From Sepiola atlantica (taxonomy: Eukaryota; Mollusca; Cephalopoda; Sepiida; Sepiolidae): a stretch of 64,000 bases of DNA. The translations under genes and the position numbers were made by a program. The notes under the pieces are model-generated. The model was not told where the DNA came from and searched no databases. It saw only the letters and a list, made by a program, of their open reading frames with translations. The DNA lies in contig OY744533.1 of assembly GCA_963556195.1 (NCBI GenBank), positions 45,370,913 to 45,434,912 of the forward strand, read 5' to 3'. Below, piece by piece: positions 41,452 through 52,230 of the stretch (positions are counted from its first letter, which is position 1; every line of letters starts with the position of its first letter).

Positions 41452-41521
41452 TGTTAACACGCAAACTAAATCCTTCTACGATACAATAAATAAAAATCCT
41501 TCTGAGAATATAAACTTTTAA

Positions 41522-41839
41522 GATACAAATAAAATTAAAAAAAAAAAATAAGATAACCATTTCTAAACTTAAAGACAAACAAATAAATTTAAATATTAAT
41601 TTTATTTAGCGAAGGAAACTTAGAACAGAATAAGGCAGTAAGTAAAACAAAAAAATCAAAAGTTCTAAAACACGAATATGCGAGCTCGTGACACAAAAAA
41701 AATCATATACGAAGAAAACAATATAAAGAAAATACGAGTCTACGAACTTAACAAAAAAAAAATTCTTTTCACTGTTAAAAAAAAAAAAATATAATAATAA
41801 TTACAAAAAAAAACGAGCGTTTCATATCACAAAAAAAAA
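41522..41839. other. A-rich low-complexity sequence
   Basis: Many A7-A12 runs; no gene. Confidence 0.7.
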
Positions 41840-42005
41840 TCTCTTTCAACAAAAAAAAAGTCCTTTTCATAAAACAAACAACAAAATCGCTTTCAACAAA
41901 AAAAAAATCCTTTTCATAAAACAAACAAAATCCCTTGCAACAAAAAAAAAACCCTTTTTATAAAACAAACAAAATCCCTTTTCAACAAAAAAAAATCCTT
42001 TTCAC
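41840..42005. repeat. Tandem repeat, about 44-bp unit, about four copies
   Basis: Unit: CTTTCAAC, A8-A10, TCCTTTTCATAAAACAAAC, AAAATC. Degenerate variants of its parts continue to about 42340. Confidence 0.8.
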
Positions 42006-42439
42006 GAGGCAACACAAGGAAAGAAAATCTGTAAAAAAACAAAAAAAATCATTTCTAACGAAAAGAACAAGAATCTTTTTACAAAAAAACTTCTTTTCAC
42101 GAAACAAATTTTAACGAAACAAAAAAAAAAATCCTTTCACTGAACAAAAAAAAAAGCACTTTTTGCGAGACAAGGAGAGATGGGTCTACAAAAAAACCGG
42201 AATCCCTTTACAAAAAAAAATCTTCCCACGTGACGCAAGTATACCGCACAATAAAAAAAATCCCGCCAAACAAACTCCGTGACAAAAATCATAAAAAAAA
42301 ATAAATAAATAAAAATGGAGCTACGAATAGGCAAATACAAAAAAACAATTTTTTTTTAAAGAAAAATTAATGACGTCAACCTGACAACCCAAAAAAAAAT
42401 AATAATAGTCTTATCAGTCGAGGAACAAAGGAAGCAACA

Positions 42440-42840
42440 AAAGGCACCAAGCGTTGAATCTCCCAAGTCAAATACGGCTTCGTGTAAGAAATCTACAACC
42501 TGAGAAAATCTGTATCAGCCCAAGAATACTTACATGAACGCACCCAAATTTTAACGCAGCCTCGAAATTAATTCCTAACAATACCCAGCTTCACCTAGAA
42601 ACATTTCTTGCACCTGACATTTCATCAGCCCAAGAATCTCTATTGTGAACGCTAAGTTCCAGCAGAAAAATACACACCCGAAAGCCAAAACTACAAACAT
42701 TACCAGCTTCGCGTGGCGGAAAATCCCAATGTGCACAAAAATTAACATTTCGCCCGCGAACGCTAATTTTTGCTGGAACAACCATATATCTACAGCTTCA
42801 TCCTTCCGGAATGAACGCTAAATCCTTGCTGATAGGGATT
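42440..42840. repeat. Degenerate tandem repeat
   Basis: Recurring pieces: ATCAGCCCAAGAAT (42513, 42625), TACCAGCTTC / TACCCAGCTTC (42586, 42700), GAACGCTAA (42647, 42757, 42813), and CAGCAGAAA/GCTGGAACAAC. Two or three diverged units of roughly 110-130 bp. Short frames are incidental. Confidence 0.5.
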
Positions 42841-42860
42841 ATATTTATATTAAAAAAAAA

Positions 42861-43182
42861 AAAAAAAAAATGTTAATACAATTGGCAAAACGCCATCATT
42901 CGGACAGACAAAAAAAAATGGATTTATTCTACGCGGGGATAGCAAAATGGCAACAACTATTTTAAAAAGTTCTATCATAGGCTGTCCCCTGTACGAATTA
43001 CCCAAAATGAAAAGAAGTTTATGATATAAAAATGCCTAAGTCGGTATATTTGCTGATAATCTAAAAAAGAACAAATACAATTTTGAGGCTACTGCATATC
43101 GTCTTTCCGATAAAAATTAATGGTGTTCTGCTATTTCACAATGGCATGTTAGGCCTCTTTAAAAAAATAGCTAAAGAAATGT
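42861..43182. other. No recognisable gene
   Basis: A18 run at 42853-42870; otherwise nothing supported. Confidence 0.5.
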
Positions 43183-43631
43183 ATAAACTTTGGGTGCTTG
43201 TGCCAAAATGGCGACAAACAAAATTCCCTTCCTTATTTCTAGAGGAGTGAATCGAAAGGGGAGATTATTTGAATTATTTTAAGTGTCTTAATTCTTTTCT
43301 TAATTTTCCGAAAATGGACGTCAATGCTTTAAATCTTCAAGATATGTTATATTTAACTAAAGATAAGGCGCAGTTAGTCGATGTTTTGCAAACGCACAGA
43401 CTAATTTCTGGTGCGGAGATATGCAATGTTTCTTCTGGCAAATTCTCATTCTTCTCTATCTGTTACGGTTGCCTGTGACGAAAAAATTGAATATGATCGT
43501 TTCGTTATGAGTCCCCCTAAAAAAATAATTCGAATTATCTCCCCTTTCGATTCACTCTTCTAGAAATAAGGAAGGGAATTTTGTTTGTCGCCATTTTGTT
43601 GCCATAATACACAAGCACAAAACTTTGTTAT
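43183..43631. mobile_element. DNA transposon relic with about 100-bp inverted arms
   Basis: Left arm 43183-43285 and right arm 43516-43631 share, inverted, ATGGCGACAAACAAAATTCC, CTTCCTTATTTCTAGA.GAG and GAATCGAAAGGGGAGAT. The right arm has a 10-base insertion. Inside is a short coding-like frame (43269-43478). Target duplication not resolved. Related AAAATGGCG sequence at 39401 and 42945 may be arm fragments. Confidence 0.75.
43314..43478 (+). pseudogene. Possible transposase N-terminus inside the inverted-repeat relic
   Basis: From ATG 43314: MDVNALNLQDMLYLTKDKAQ, LVDVLQTHRLISGAEIC. After that the sequence turns low-complexity and stops. An N-terminal helix followed by a cysteine at the expected start of a zinc ribbon is reminiscent of ISXO2/IS1016 (Merlin-type) transposases. 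That resemblance is by eye and weak. The catalytic part is absent. Confidence 0.35.
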
Positions 43632-44159
43632 GTATTTACGTGATAGCTGAAAAGAAAACTGTACACCAAAAATTACACAAATTTATTAAATTAAAAATTA
43701 AAAACGATTTAACTATATGTTGCCATTTTTCTTATATTTTTACTTTTTTCCGAAAAAAAATTGAGTTATCTCCCTTGCCTACTTAATAAAATGAAATGTC
43801 GACAAATACGTAAGATCATTTTCTTTTCTTTTTCTTATAATTTAATAAATACTGGATGAATTTGCGTCATTTTTTCTGTACAATCTTATTTTCAGCTAAC
43901 ACGTAAGTAGATAACAAAGTTTATACATTTCTTTAAATATTTTAATGTCATTGTGAAACAGCAGAAGCACCAAATTAAATAGGTCGGGAAACTACGTGAT
44001 TATCTATGGAGATTCGACATGGAGAGGGGGGCATGGTCTCTCTAGCTAGTCCCTCAGTTGCACCTCCCCCGTCACACACTCTTTTATATAGTTTTTAATT
44101 AATAATCGTAATTAGAATAATCATTTCCTATTTTCGAGAGAACAACTAGGCTGTAAAAA
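43632..44159. other. No recognisable gene
   Basis: AT-rich; GAGGGGGGCATGGTCTCTC at 44022 is an isolated GC patch. Confidence 0.5.
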
Positions 44160-45035
44160 CATAATTAATCCTTTTGCGGCGAAAGCGATGTCAAATAACT
44201 AAGTGGGTAAACGTTACTATTTACGACATAAAAGATTTTAAAGGAAATGCAGTTGGGAAATTAGTCCCAAGCAATTTATTTTGGTTTACCTACCCATGCG
44301 TAATGTATTTGTGTTCAAAACAATTTCATATTTCATAGAAAATATAAGCAAGTTGAGTTACGTTAATATTGGTCATGGGTAAGTCATCATCAGCCTACAA
44401 TGTTATTTCTTCCGGACTAAAAGGGACTGCCAGAAGGAAGGGTTTTTTTTAACATAAATAGGGCTTTGATAATTGGCTTCTACATTTTAAACTTTTATTC
44501 AAACCATTAATTAAAAAATAAATTAAATGAAAAGTTGGTATGACATTTATCGGTAAATTTGTCATTTCCTATGTCAATGAATCGTCTGCTATTTTTCGAC
44601 CTCACAAATGAGTAAGTAAACCCAAATAAATTGTTTGGGACTAATTTCCCAACTGTATTTCCTTTAAAAAATGAAAAATTGGTCAAAAACAATTTATTTG
44701 GGTTTACTTACTCATTTGTGAGGTAAAAAAATACAGACGCTTCATTGACGTCAGAGTTGTCCACTATTTTAGGTGGGAAACGACAAATTTACCCATTTAT
44801 TTTAGCCCCTTCCGGTTCAGTACAATTACTTCCTGAAATAACAAGATGTCTGCCCCCTTATAACTTTATTCACAACCAATATTTACGGTAACTTAACATC
44901 CTTATATCTTATATTATTTTTTAACACAAATACGTCACAAATAAATATGTAAACCAAAATAAATTGTTTTGAACTAATTTTTCAACTGTATTTCCTTTAA
45001 AATCTTTTATGTCTCTGTAGCAGTTACATGATTGG
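44160..45035. mobile_element. Repeat D, nested inverted copies
   Basis: A motif with AAAGGAAATGCAGTTGGGAA, ATTAGTCCCAAGCAATTTAT and TTGGTTTAC occurs at 44232-44292 (+), 44585-44667 (-) and 44935-45010 (-). A truncated + copy lies at 44683-44722. The 44545-44625 and 44695-44795 segments (TCGGTAAATTTGTC..., CTCACAAATGAGTAAGTAAA) form a further inverted pair. Noncoding. Confidence 0.7.
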
Positions 45036-45739
45036 GATCTACTTTCTTTTGTATTTACACACAATCTTTGCGTAGTGATTAGTATGTGGTTTGGTTGGCT
45101 AACACAGGCATGCCAAGACTTGTGTAACGACGTCATTGTGATGATGATCATGATGCTGATGATTATTTGTGCACATTTTGGATAAAATTGATTGCTGATT
45201 TTAAATATTTCTTGTCCTGAAATAAAATTCTAATTACCTTTTTGAAGTCTTCAAAATTGAACTTTAATTCAATTATTTTTTTCCATTGTTTTTAATTTTT
45301 TACCCCCAAAATGTGTTTACTTTATTAAATAAAAGTTATTTGACCCAAGATAAATAAACTTTGAACATTCTTTTCACACACAAAAAAAAAACAGGTTTTA
45401 AAGAATCGAAAAGCAAAAATGAAGAACGCAAAACATTAGTTGCTCATTTAAGAACACTTACAAAACAAAGAAAAACTTGGAATGAAAACTGTAATTTAAA
45501 TACTGTAAAATTAATAATTAAAATATGACTTTATTTTAAGACAAATCATTTTATTAACAATCAATTTTATCCAAAATTTGGATGAAAGCCATACGAAATA
45601 GGTGAGTTATTTGCTACAATTGCCCCAAAATGCTTAGAATCCCTGGAGGGGGGGGGTATCTAGCTTGACGAAAATCATAGATAAGACGATATGAATATCC
45701 ATAGTGAAGATGAATAAATTATATTTATATATATTTTTT
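45036..45739. other. No recognisable gene
   Basis: AT-rich; G9 run at 45647. Confidence 0.5.
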
Positions 45740-45860
45740 TCAAATGTAATTATCCACAGACAAGTGGTTCGTTGTCTACGACTCATAAGCGTGGCTGAAC
45801 CTAACGAGATGTGAAAGCAGGACCCCATGAAGCTCTACGAGTGAGCCAATCCGGCTTGTG
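45740..45860 (-). repeat. tRNA-derived SINE N, copy 1
   Basis: On the minus strand: TCGTAGAGCTTCATGGGGTC, TCACATCTCGTTAGGTTCAG, CCACGCTTATGAGTCGTAGA, CAACGAACCACTTGTCTGTG. Same order as 53999-54150 (CTAGCCACACTGATGAGCCA, GAGATGACGAAACACGTG). The pol III boxes are degraded here. Confidence 0.65.
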
Positions 45861-46025
45861 GATAATGAAATGTTAAAAATATATATGTCGTTCCCCATCT
45901 GAGGTCATCACATTGGTGAAGGGAAAATTATTCCCAACTACCATTAAAATAAAATGTTCTTCTGTATAAATAATTGATTTTGTTAAAAAATATCACAAAC
46001 AAAATAAACAAATATATAACATATC

Positions 46026-46036
46026 TCTCTCTCTCT

Positions 46037-46120
<84 letters not shown>
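46026..46120. repeat. (TC)n then (TA)n microsatellite
   Basis: CTCTCTCTCTCTCT followed by a long TA run. Confidence 0.95.
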
Positions 46121-46121
<1 letters not shown>

Positions 46122-46700
46122 TAGAAGACTACCTGTACCAGGACGAATAAAATTAATTTTCTGAACAGAAAGTGTTTTCCACCACTTTTATGTCCCTTAC
46201 AAAGATTAAAATCAAGATATAATGCGATTAAACCGTACTCAAATTTTCATCAAAACCCATTACATTATTTTCATTCTCTAAAATTTGAGGCTTAAGATTA
46301 GGGAGTCTTAAAAAAAATTGAAATTCAGGGGATCTTGCTCAATACGTATCTAACAGCTATGGATTGAATTTAATGCAAATCTGAAATATTTTAATTTTCA
46401 AATGGGAGGTTGTGCCATATTATCCCTCTTAAAAACCCTTTCAAATACTCCAAAGAACTGAAATTTGGAAATATTTATTAAGTGATGTATAATATCTATT
46501 GTTAAAATTTCACAAAAATCAGAGTTATCTGATTTTTCACGAAAAGCTTCCACCCCCTCCTTACCCTCTTTGCATAAAACTAAATTAAACTAAACATAGC
46601 TCATATTACCCACTCTTTCGCTTAGTAGCTGTGTTCCAAAAGTGACAATGATCGGTTAACTAATTTAGGAGTGAATCCTATACATACAACTATATAAACA
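46121..46700 (-). mobile_element. Helitron-like repeat E, copy 2
   Basis: Minus strand ends CCTGGTACAGG (small hairpin), then TAGTCTTCTAG|T: Helitron-type 3' hairpin and CTAG next to T. Body blocks TTTTCCACCACTTTTATG, AATGCAAATCTGAAATATTT, ATTGTTAAAATTTCACAAAA, GCATAAAACTAAATTAAACT are shared with 12644-12990 in the same order. Confidence 0.65.
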
Positions 46701-46794
46701 TATACACATACATAACATTATATAACCAGCCGCGCGTGCGTGGTCCCCCTCTGTATGTGACTCGATGTGGCGAGTGTAAAATGCAATAAATTTG

Positions 46795-47330
46795 GGCAAT
46801 TTGGGGCATTTTTGACCCCCTGGGGGCGCGAACCAGAATTTTTCTGAGGTCAAGGATGCTCATTTTATATCCAGAACAATTGCCTCTACATTTTGGCCAA
46901 GTTTCAGAAAAATTGAATGGATGAATCAAACGTTATGGGAGAAAAGGGTCATTTTTTGCTATTTTGGGGGCTTTTGAGCCCCTGGGGGCGCGAACCAGAT
47001 TTTTTCCAAAATCAGCGATACTTATTTTCTATTAGGAACAATTGCCTCCACATTTTGGCCAAATTTCAGAGAAATTGAATGGATGGATGAAAAGTTATGG
47101 GGCAAAAAATGTCATTTTTTGCCATTTCGGAGCCTTTTGACCCCCGGGGGGGGGGGGCTAACCAGATTTTTTTTCAAAAATCGGAGAATGTCATTTTCTA
47201 ACCTGACCAAAGTTACAACTTCATGCAAAATTTCAGAGAAATTCAATGGATGGTTGCGGAGAAAAATCCGGACGGACGGACATGCCTCAAAACATAAGTC
47301 CCCCAATTTTATAAATCGGGGGACCAAATA
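46795..47330. repeat. Tandem repeat, three units of about 165-170 bp
   Basis: Each unit has GACCCCCTGGGGGCGCGAAC (or close), CAGA.TTTTTT, ACAATTGCCTC.ACATTTTGG, CC.A.TTTCAGA.AAATTGAA, TGGATG.ATGAAA.GTTATGG. Units start near 46812, 46975 and 47138. The last ends GAAAAATCCGGACGGACGGA followed by a short inverted CCCCC..AAATCGGGGG. Confidence 0.85.
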
Positions 47331-48221
47331 GATATAGCCATTGTTTCCTTCTTCTAGAACAGAACGTCTTCAAATTATCTGTCCCAAAGAAAGCCTCAAG
47401 AAAACATTGTTCTCCATGAGATATAAAGATGAACAATATCAACATTTGCAGTTTTGTTTTATTCTTTTGTTTTTGTTTTTTTCTAGGAAACTGAGACTCA
47501 GTCCCAGTAACCCACTCTAACCATCTCAAAGTGGCCTTCACATAAAATAATTTTAAAAAAACGAACTTACCATAGTGGAGAGGCAATAAATTTATTCTCA
47601 GACTAAAGTCATAAATCATGGCATAGCTATAGTCAGAAAAGTGTACACTACTCCAACATTTGGTAAATAATACACCAACTAACTGACCTATAATATCAGG
47701 ATGTTCTGATGGCGATAATTGTATACTCTCCTCTGACAATATCCTCCTTGCATCTAAAATTTACATCCTATGTTTAAATGGATGCATCTTATTTTAGATG
47801 CATCCAAAAATCTCTATAACAGGCTCTGTCTGTTTGTCTGTCGGTCAGTCACACCTAAGTTCGAAACAACAGCACTTTGATTGGTCTGTCATGCATTAAG
47901 TTTGAAATATACAATAGCATTCTCTATTGGTGGTGTGCAATGGTCTGGTTATGCCCTAGTGATGCTTGGTGCCAACTCCTTGATTTGTATACCCCAAAGA
48001 CTCAAGTATAAGTTCTATTAATGACAAAGAGAGATAGTTTGAATATGATTGGATGCTCTCCCCCACTGCATTATTTCTGTGAATTCCATCTTTATCCGGT
48101 GTGAAAAAATTCACACTACTGGAGACTCGAACGCATGATAGAGCAATGTAGAACTGAACAAAAATGGTAGAAAATAGACTTAACGAATCAAAAGTAACCT
48201 TTTGATTGTTAACCTATTTGG
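47331..48221. other. No recognisable gene
   Basis: Contains a palindrome around GATGCATCTTATTTTAGATG (47780-47806) and CTGTCTGTTTGTCTGTCGG (47827). The 150-codon minus-strand frame at 47287-47739 lacks any domain and has low-complexity parts; not supported. Confidence 0.45.
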
Positions 48222-49006
48222 TTGTGGAGATCACTGTTTCATTTAATCTATTATATAAAACTCAAGTACCTTGGGATGGTTGTGAGAGATGACGAATCCA
48301 AGCCTGGAATCCTTGCAAGAATTGCACAGATAACAGCAAGCAGCACCGACCAAACTAAGACCCATATGGAAAGACAGAAAGATCACACTCAGCTCAAGAA
48401 ACAGATTGATGTGCTCTCTCATCATCTCCATATTTATGTATACATGTGAGTTGTGGATCCTAACTGCGGACATGGAGAGAAGTGAAGAACTGACTCAGTC
48501 AAACACTTCAGTTATATGAAGATCTACTGACTACTGTGAAAAAGGCATTGATATTTAAACAATATGGCGACTTGTAGGAAACTGCTACAAAGCTGCTTCT
48601 GAAAGATCCTCAACATCTCATACAAAGAGCACATTACAAATGAGGAAGTGAAGAACAGACTCAGACAAGCACTCGGGCATATGAGGTTCTACTGACCATT
48701 GTGAAGAAGAGGAAAATGAAGTGGTACGGCCATGTCACGCAATCATCAGGTCTTGCAAAGACAATCCTGCAAGGAACTGTACAGGGAGGAAAGAGGAGGA
48801 GCAGACAAAGAAGGAGGTGGGAGGACAATATTCAAGGGTGGACAGTGCTAGTTTTGAATAATATGATCAGGAAGGTAGAAAATCGGCAGGGCTGGAGAAA
48901 CCTGGTTGCCAAGTTAACTTTGGCAGCCCAATGGTCATCCAGACCACAGGGGACAGATGAGATAAAACTTAATGCATTCCCCTTCCAACTGATCCTGCTA
49001 CCTTAA
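48222..49006 (+). pseudogene. LINE reverse transcriptase 3' half, degraded
   Basis: Pieces in different frames: IKLKYLGMVVRDDESKPGI, LARIAQITASSTDQTKTHM (RT thumb, 'KYLG..V....SKPEI..RIAQ'). Then around 48560-48680 remnants of the 'LNISYKDHITNEEVR' and 'TTVKKRK' regions. Then 48701-49006 with MKWYGHVTQSSGLAKTILQG, TVQGGKRRSRQRRRWEDNIQ, GWTVL. This is the C-terminal ORF2 signature of an abundant RTE/Jockey-like family. Stops and frameshifts show an old dead copy. Confidence 0.85.
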
Positions 49007-50475
49007 CTGTTCTACATCTACTAACTCAAGAACTCTCATCCATTCTTTCAATATGACCAAACCAACAAAGTCTCCTTTTCTGCACATATCTCCCTATATT
49101 CTATAGTTCATACATATTTATCACACAGCTAAAATTTCTTTGGATTTGAACTCCACTAAATATTTTTTATCGACTTATGCAATTCAATTATTCTCCAAGT
49201 TCAAAATGAGACTACTAAAAAGGAGACTCCCAAAAAATAACCCTAGGATCTTTAATATTTAAAGAAATATATCTTTTATTATACTTAAGCTGAGTTAATC
49301 AACGTTTGTTTCCCTAATGCTTTTTCTTATGTATTTTAATCACACAAAATACATGCTAAAATATTCATCCGTTTTTGGATTGAGTTGTTTGAAATAAAAA
49401 CTCCCATTTTAATTCTTCTAATTATCTGCAATTTGCAACTAACTCATCAACTGACCCATCTCTTACTAAGTTTCTATATATCACTCTCATCCTCTCTTAC
49501 TGTATGTGTTTTTACTCCTCCCCCTATCTCACTTCCGACATTCTCCTCCCCCTCTCTCTCTTTCTCTTAACAGTCGAAGGTAATAAAGAAAGAAAAGAAT
49601 CAAAAGATTGGAATAGTCCATTGTAAACAAAAGGGAATATCACCATAGGTAGTAATTCTATTCAACCCATATTTGGAGAATAAAAAAGAGAAAGATATAG
49701 TGAGTAGAAAGAGACTAATTTTTGATTTTGTCCTTTTTTTTGTATTTAACTGTCTTCAGAAACTCACTTTTTCCTGGTTCAAATAATCTAACCCAATGGG
49801 TCACATTCTTTTCTAGTATATAATAACTTATTGAATATGCTGTAATACATAGTGAAATTATATCATGGGAATGCTTTTCAACTGAAGTATAATAACGCCA
49901 TAATGAACCGGGATTCCCCGAACCCCTAAGGTTCAGCAAAAGGTCCCTAAGATTTCCGCAAGAACAAGTGAGATAAGCTAATACACTTTTAACTTTTTAT
50001 TTTATTACATTTCTGTATATTAAACATTTCATATATGTATATTTTCATATATGTATATTAAACACGCACAATATATTCTTGGTTATTGTAATATTGTAAT
50101 GTCGACATCCTCATATCTAACCTATTATATTATTAAAAAATACAATCATTGGGAACATATTTAGTGATGCCTGTGCGGCGCCAGTGTGACCTTCACTCGT
50201 CAGCGGCTGGTATCTCTATGTGACTGATTCATGTATCACGTGACTCATTCAGTCGAAGACTTATTCTGAAAGTAACATTTTCTTATTGATTCACAGGACA
50301 TTTTGCTTTGATTTACCTTACGTCTATTCAAAATTATAAACTGATGCAGCAATTGGCCTTACCCTTTCATCTTCTCTACACCCCCTCTCTCACAGACGTG
50401 ATGTTGCTAGTCTCAGTCTTTTCTATAAATACTATTATGACATGTGTTCTTCAGAATTATGTGATCTATTCCCGG
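49007..50475. other. No recognisable gene
   Basis: AT-rich; TC-rich run at 49540-49567. GC-richer GCGGCGCCAGTGTGACC at 50174 is isolated. Overlap TATATGTATATTTTCATATATG at 50033 is low complexity. Confidence 0.5.
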
Positions 50476-50715
50476 CTTCTTTTGTTCCAGCTTGTTTGAC
50501 TCGTTGGTCTAGTGGTCTTCATAAATTTGCTGTTTTTATACTTCATTGTAATACAGCTTCCTATTCCAGTAGCTTCTTTCCAAGAACCGCAGGCTTGTAG
50601 AACTCTCTTCCTGCTGACTGTTTTCCTCCTACCTATAATCTTGGTCTTTTCAAGACTAAGGTCAATAGGCATCTTCTGTCTTTGCGATAATCATATTTGT
50701 TCTTGTTAGCTACTT
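50476..50715 (+). pseudogene. LINE 3'-end fragment
   Basis: ATAGCTTCTTTCC-type start then RTAGLWNSLPADCFPPTYNL and GLFKTKVNRHLL in frame at about 50565-50690: the 'WNSLP..CFP..Y.L..FK..VNR.L' C-terminal signature of LINE ORF2 proteins. The tail CAAGTGGCTTCATGCCTTG is its 3' UTR. At 50497-50517, CTCGTTGGTCTAGTGGT resembles the 5' half of a tRNA(Pro)-type A-box region but has no 3' half. Confidence 0.75.
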
Positions 50716-51004
50716 ACATCAAGTGGCTTCATGCCTTGTCTGGAGCGATCCCCCCCCCTCCAAAAAATGTCCGTTTTCGTTCTGTTTACATTTATATTAT
50801 AGGTTTTATATGATATTGGTTACTTATGTTTTTTTTTACATTTGAATTTAGAACTTTTTTGTGTGAATTAAAATTCCATTATGAAGTATTATAAACGAAC
50901 AGTATGAATTCTATTTAGCATTACGGAAAAATTTGACAAAGTGTTAAATAATGAGGAAGAGGGAGGGGAGCGAGTTGCCCACCGGCCATTGTAAAAGGGG
51001 AGGG
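50716..51004. other. No recognisable gene
   Basis: AT-rich with a C9 run at 50750. Confidence 0.5.
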
Positions 51005-51292
51005 TGACGTCATAAGTAGGGTGACTTCCATTTTCCTATTAGCTCGTTTTTTGAATTGGGGATTTTGTTCATGTCGGACGTCTGTCAGCCAACGGCTGGT
51101 CTAGGTTGCTGACGCCCCCCCCCCCCCCCCCGGATACTTAAAACCTACTACGGTTCACAGGGATTGACTTTTCTGAAGAAACCAGTAAACTGCGTGAATC
51201 TATTCGTGTCGGCCTGTGGTTTCTTTTCGGACAGTTTTCCTTTTTCCAGCGTGATCGACAAGAATCCCTTCAAATTAAACATGGTGGACAGG
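51005..51292 (+). promoter_or_regulatory. Possible promoter and first exon (+ strand reading)
   Basis: GGTGACGTCATAAG at 51003-51016 contains a CRE-type TGACGTCA. Downstream sequence is CpG-richer with a C17 run (51115-51131). ATGGTGGACAG|GTAAGC at 51282-51293 is a start codon in good context running into a consensus donor. The minus strand of the same stretch holds a longer, more protein-like frame (51148-51399), so this reading competes with that one. Confidence 0.25.
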
Positions 51293-51399
51293 TAAGCCAA
51301 TGCCTTCATTTGGTTCATGTGTTTCCGGTAAATAAATCTACACACAGCTTCAGTTGTGAAACCATCGTTTATTTCGTGAGGAATGGTGACCCCGTTTAA
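51148..51399 (-). CDS. Candidate terminal coding exon, unknown protein
   Basis: Open frame of 83 codons on the minus strand, upstream limit a TAA at 51400. Contains GVTIPHEINDGFTTEAVCRF, IYRKHMNQMKALAYLSTMFN, LKGFLSITLEKGKLSEKKPQ, ADTNRFTQFTGFFRKVNP; ends CEP and stop. Balanced composition and no low complexity make it one of the more protein-like frames in the window. No clear acceptor is visible just upstream; if spliced, AG sites near 51353 or 51344 would shorten it. Not recognised: host exon, processed copy or chance. Confidence 0.35.
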   Translation of the reverse strand, partial: LNGVTIPHEINDGFTTEAVCRFIYRKHMNQMKALAYLSTMFNLKGFLSITLEKGKLSEKKPQADTNRFTQFTGFFRKVNPCEP

Positions 51400-51699
51400 T
51401 TATGTATTTAATTCAAATTTAGCCAGACGAATTACTCTTTCAAGTAAGTTCGTCATTCTGATTTTCTTCTCGAGATAAACCCTAAACTCACATTGGCTCT
51501 CCTAGCTAAAGGTGTATATGTCGTCACAACATTCTATACTACAGATCCCTCCATGGTACAAGCGACAAATGTGACTGGAGGCCTATTGACAAATGTTAAT
51601 CAGGAAGACAAACTCAAAGAAAAGTTGTTTTTTATTAGAATGCTGTTGTTTTTGCTTTGCAAAGTAGGATTTCTAATCTTACGGTCAGGAGATATTTAC
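51400..51699. other. No recognisable gene
   Basis: A 70-codon + strand frame (51493-51705) has no domain. Confidence 0.45.
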
Positions 51700-52110
51700 A
51701 TTTAAAGAAATATTTATATTTAAAGAAATATTTATATTTAAAGAAATATTTATATTTAAAGAAATATTTATTTAAAGAAATATTTATTTAAAGAAATATT
51801 TATATTTATATTTAAAGAAATATTTATATTTAAAGAAATATTTATATTTAAAGAAATATTTAAAGAAATATTTATATTTAAAGAAATATTTAAAGAAATA
51901 TTTATATTTAAAGAAATATTTAAAGAAATATTTATATTTAAAGAAATATTTAAAGAAATATTTATATTTAAAGAAATATTTATATTTATATTTAAAGAAA
52001 TATTTATATTTAAAGTAATATTTATATTTATATTTAAAGAAATATTTATATTTCAAGAAATATTTATATTTAAAGAAATATTTACATTTAAAGAAATATT
52101 TACATTTGGA
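51700..52110. repeat. Satellite of 12-18-bp AT units
   Basis: About 400 bases of ATATTTAAAGAA with 6-base TATATT extensions, in higher-order patterns (an 18+12 pattern repeats between 51830 and 51990). The predicted lysine/tyrosine/phenylalanine protein on the minus strand is an artefact of the repeat. Point variants gather at the right end (GTAATA, TTTCAAG, TTTACAT). Confidence 0.95.
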
Positions 52111-52224
52111 GTATATTTTTTAAAATTCAATTCTAATAAGATTTATTTTATTTTTACTCGTTATATTTTTATGTAGATTGTAAAAAAAACTTTTTGGTTA
52201 ATAATAATTAATTCAATACGCAAC

Positions 52225-52230
52225 AATATA
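52225..52230. other. 6-bp target-site duplication, left
   Basis: AATATA, repeated at 52867-52872. Confidence 0.6.

Noticed and set aside
41366..41578. 70-codon minus-strand frame overlapping 41236-41451
   Set aside because: Different frame with low-complexity start; the glycine-rich frame is more protein-like.
46795..47330. CRISPR array
   Set aside because: Units are about 170 bp and contiguous, without short regular spacers; the genome is eukaryotic.
47287..47739. 150-codon minus-strand frame
   Set aside because: Mostly AT-driven sequence with a lysine/glutamine low-complexity patch; no domain, no splice context.
50497..50517. tRNA(Pro)-like sequence
   Set aside because: Only the 5' A-box half is present; no B box follows at a suitable distance.
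51784..52056. A 90-codon lysine/tyrosine/phenylalanine repeat protein on the minus strand
   Set aside because: It is the translation of the AT satellite; no start context or other coding support.
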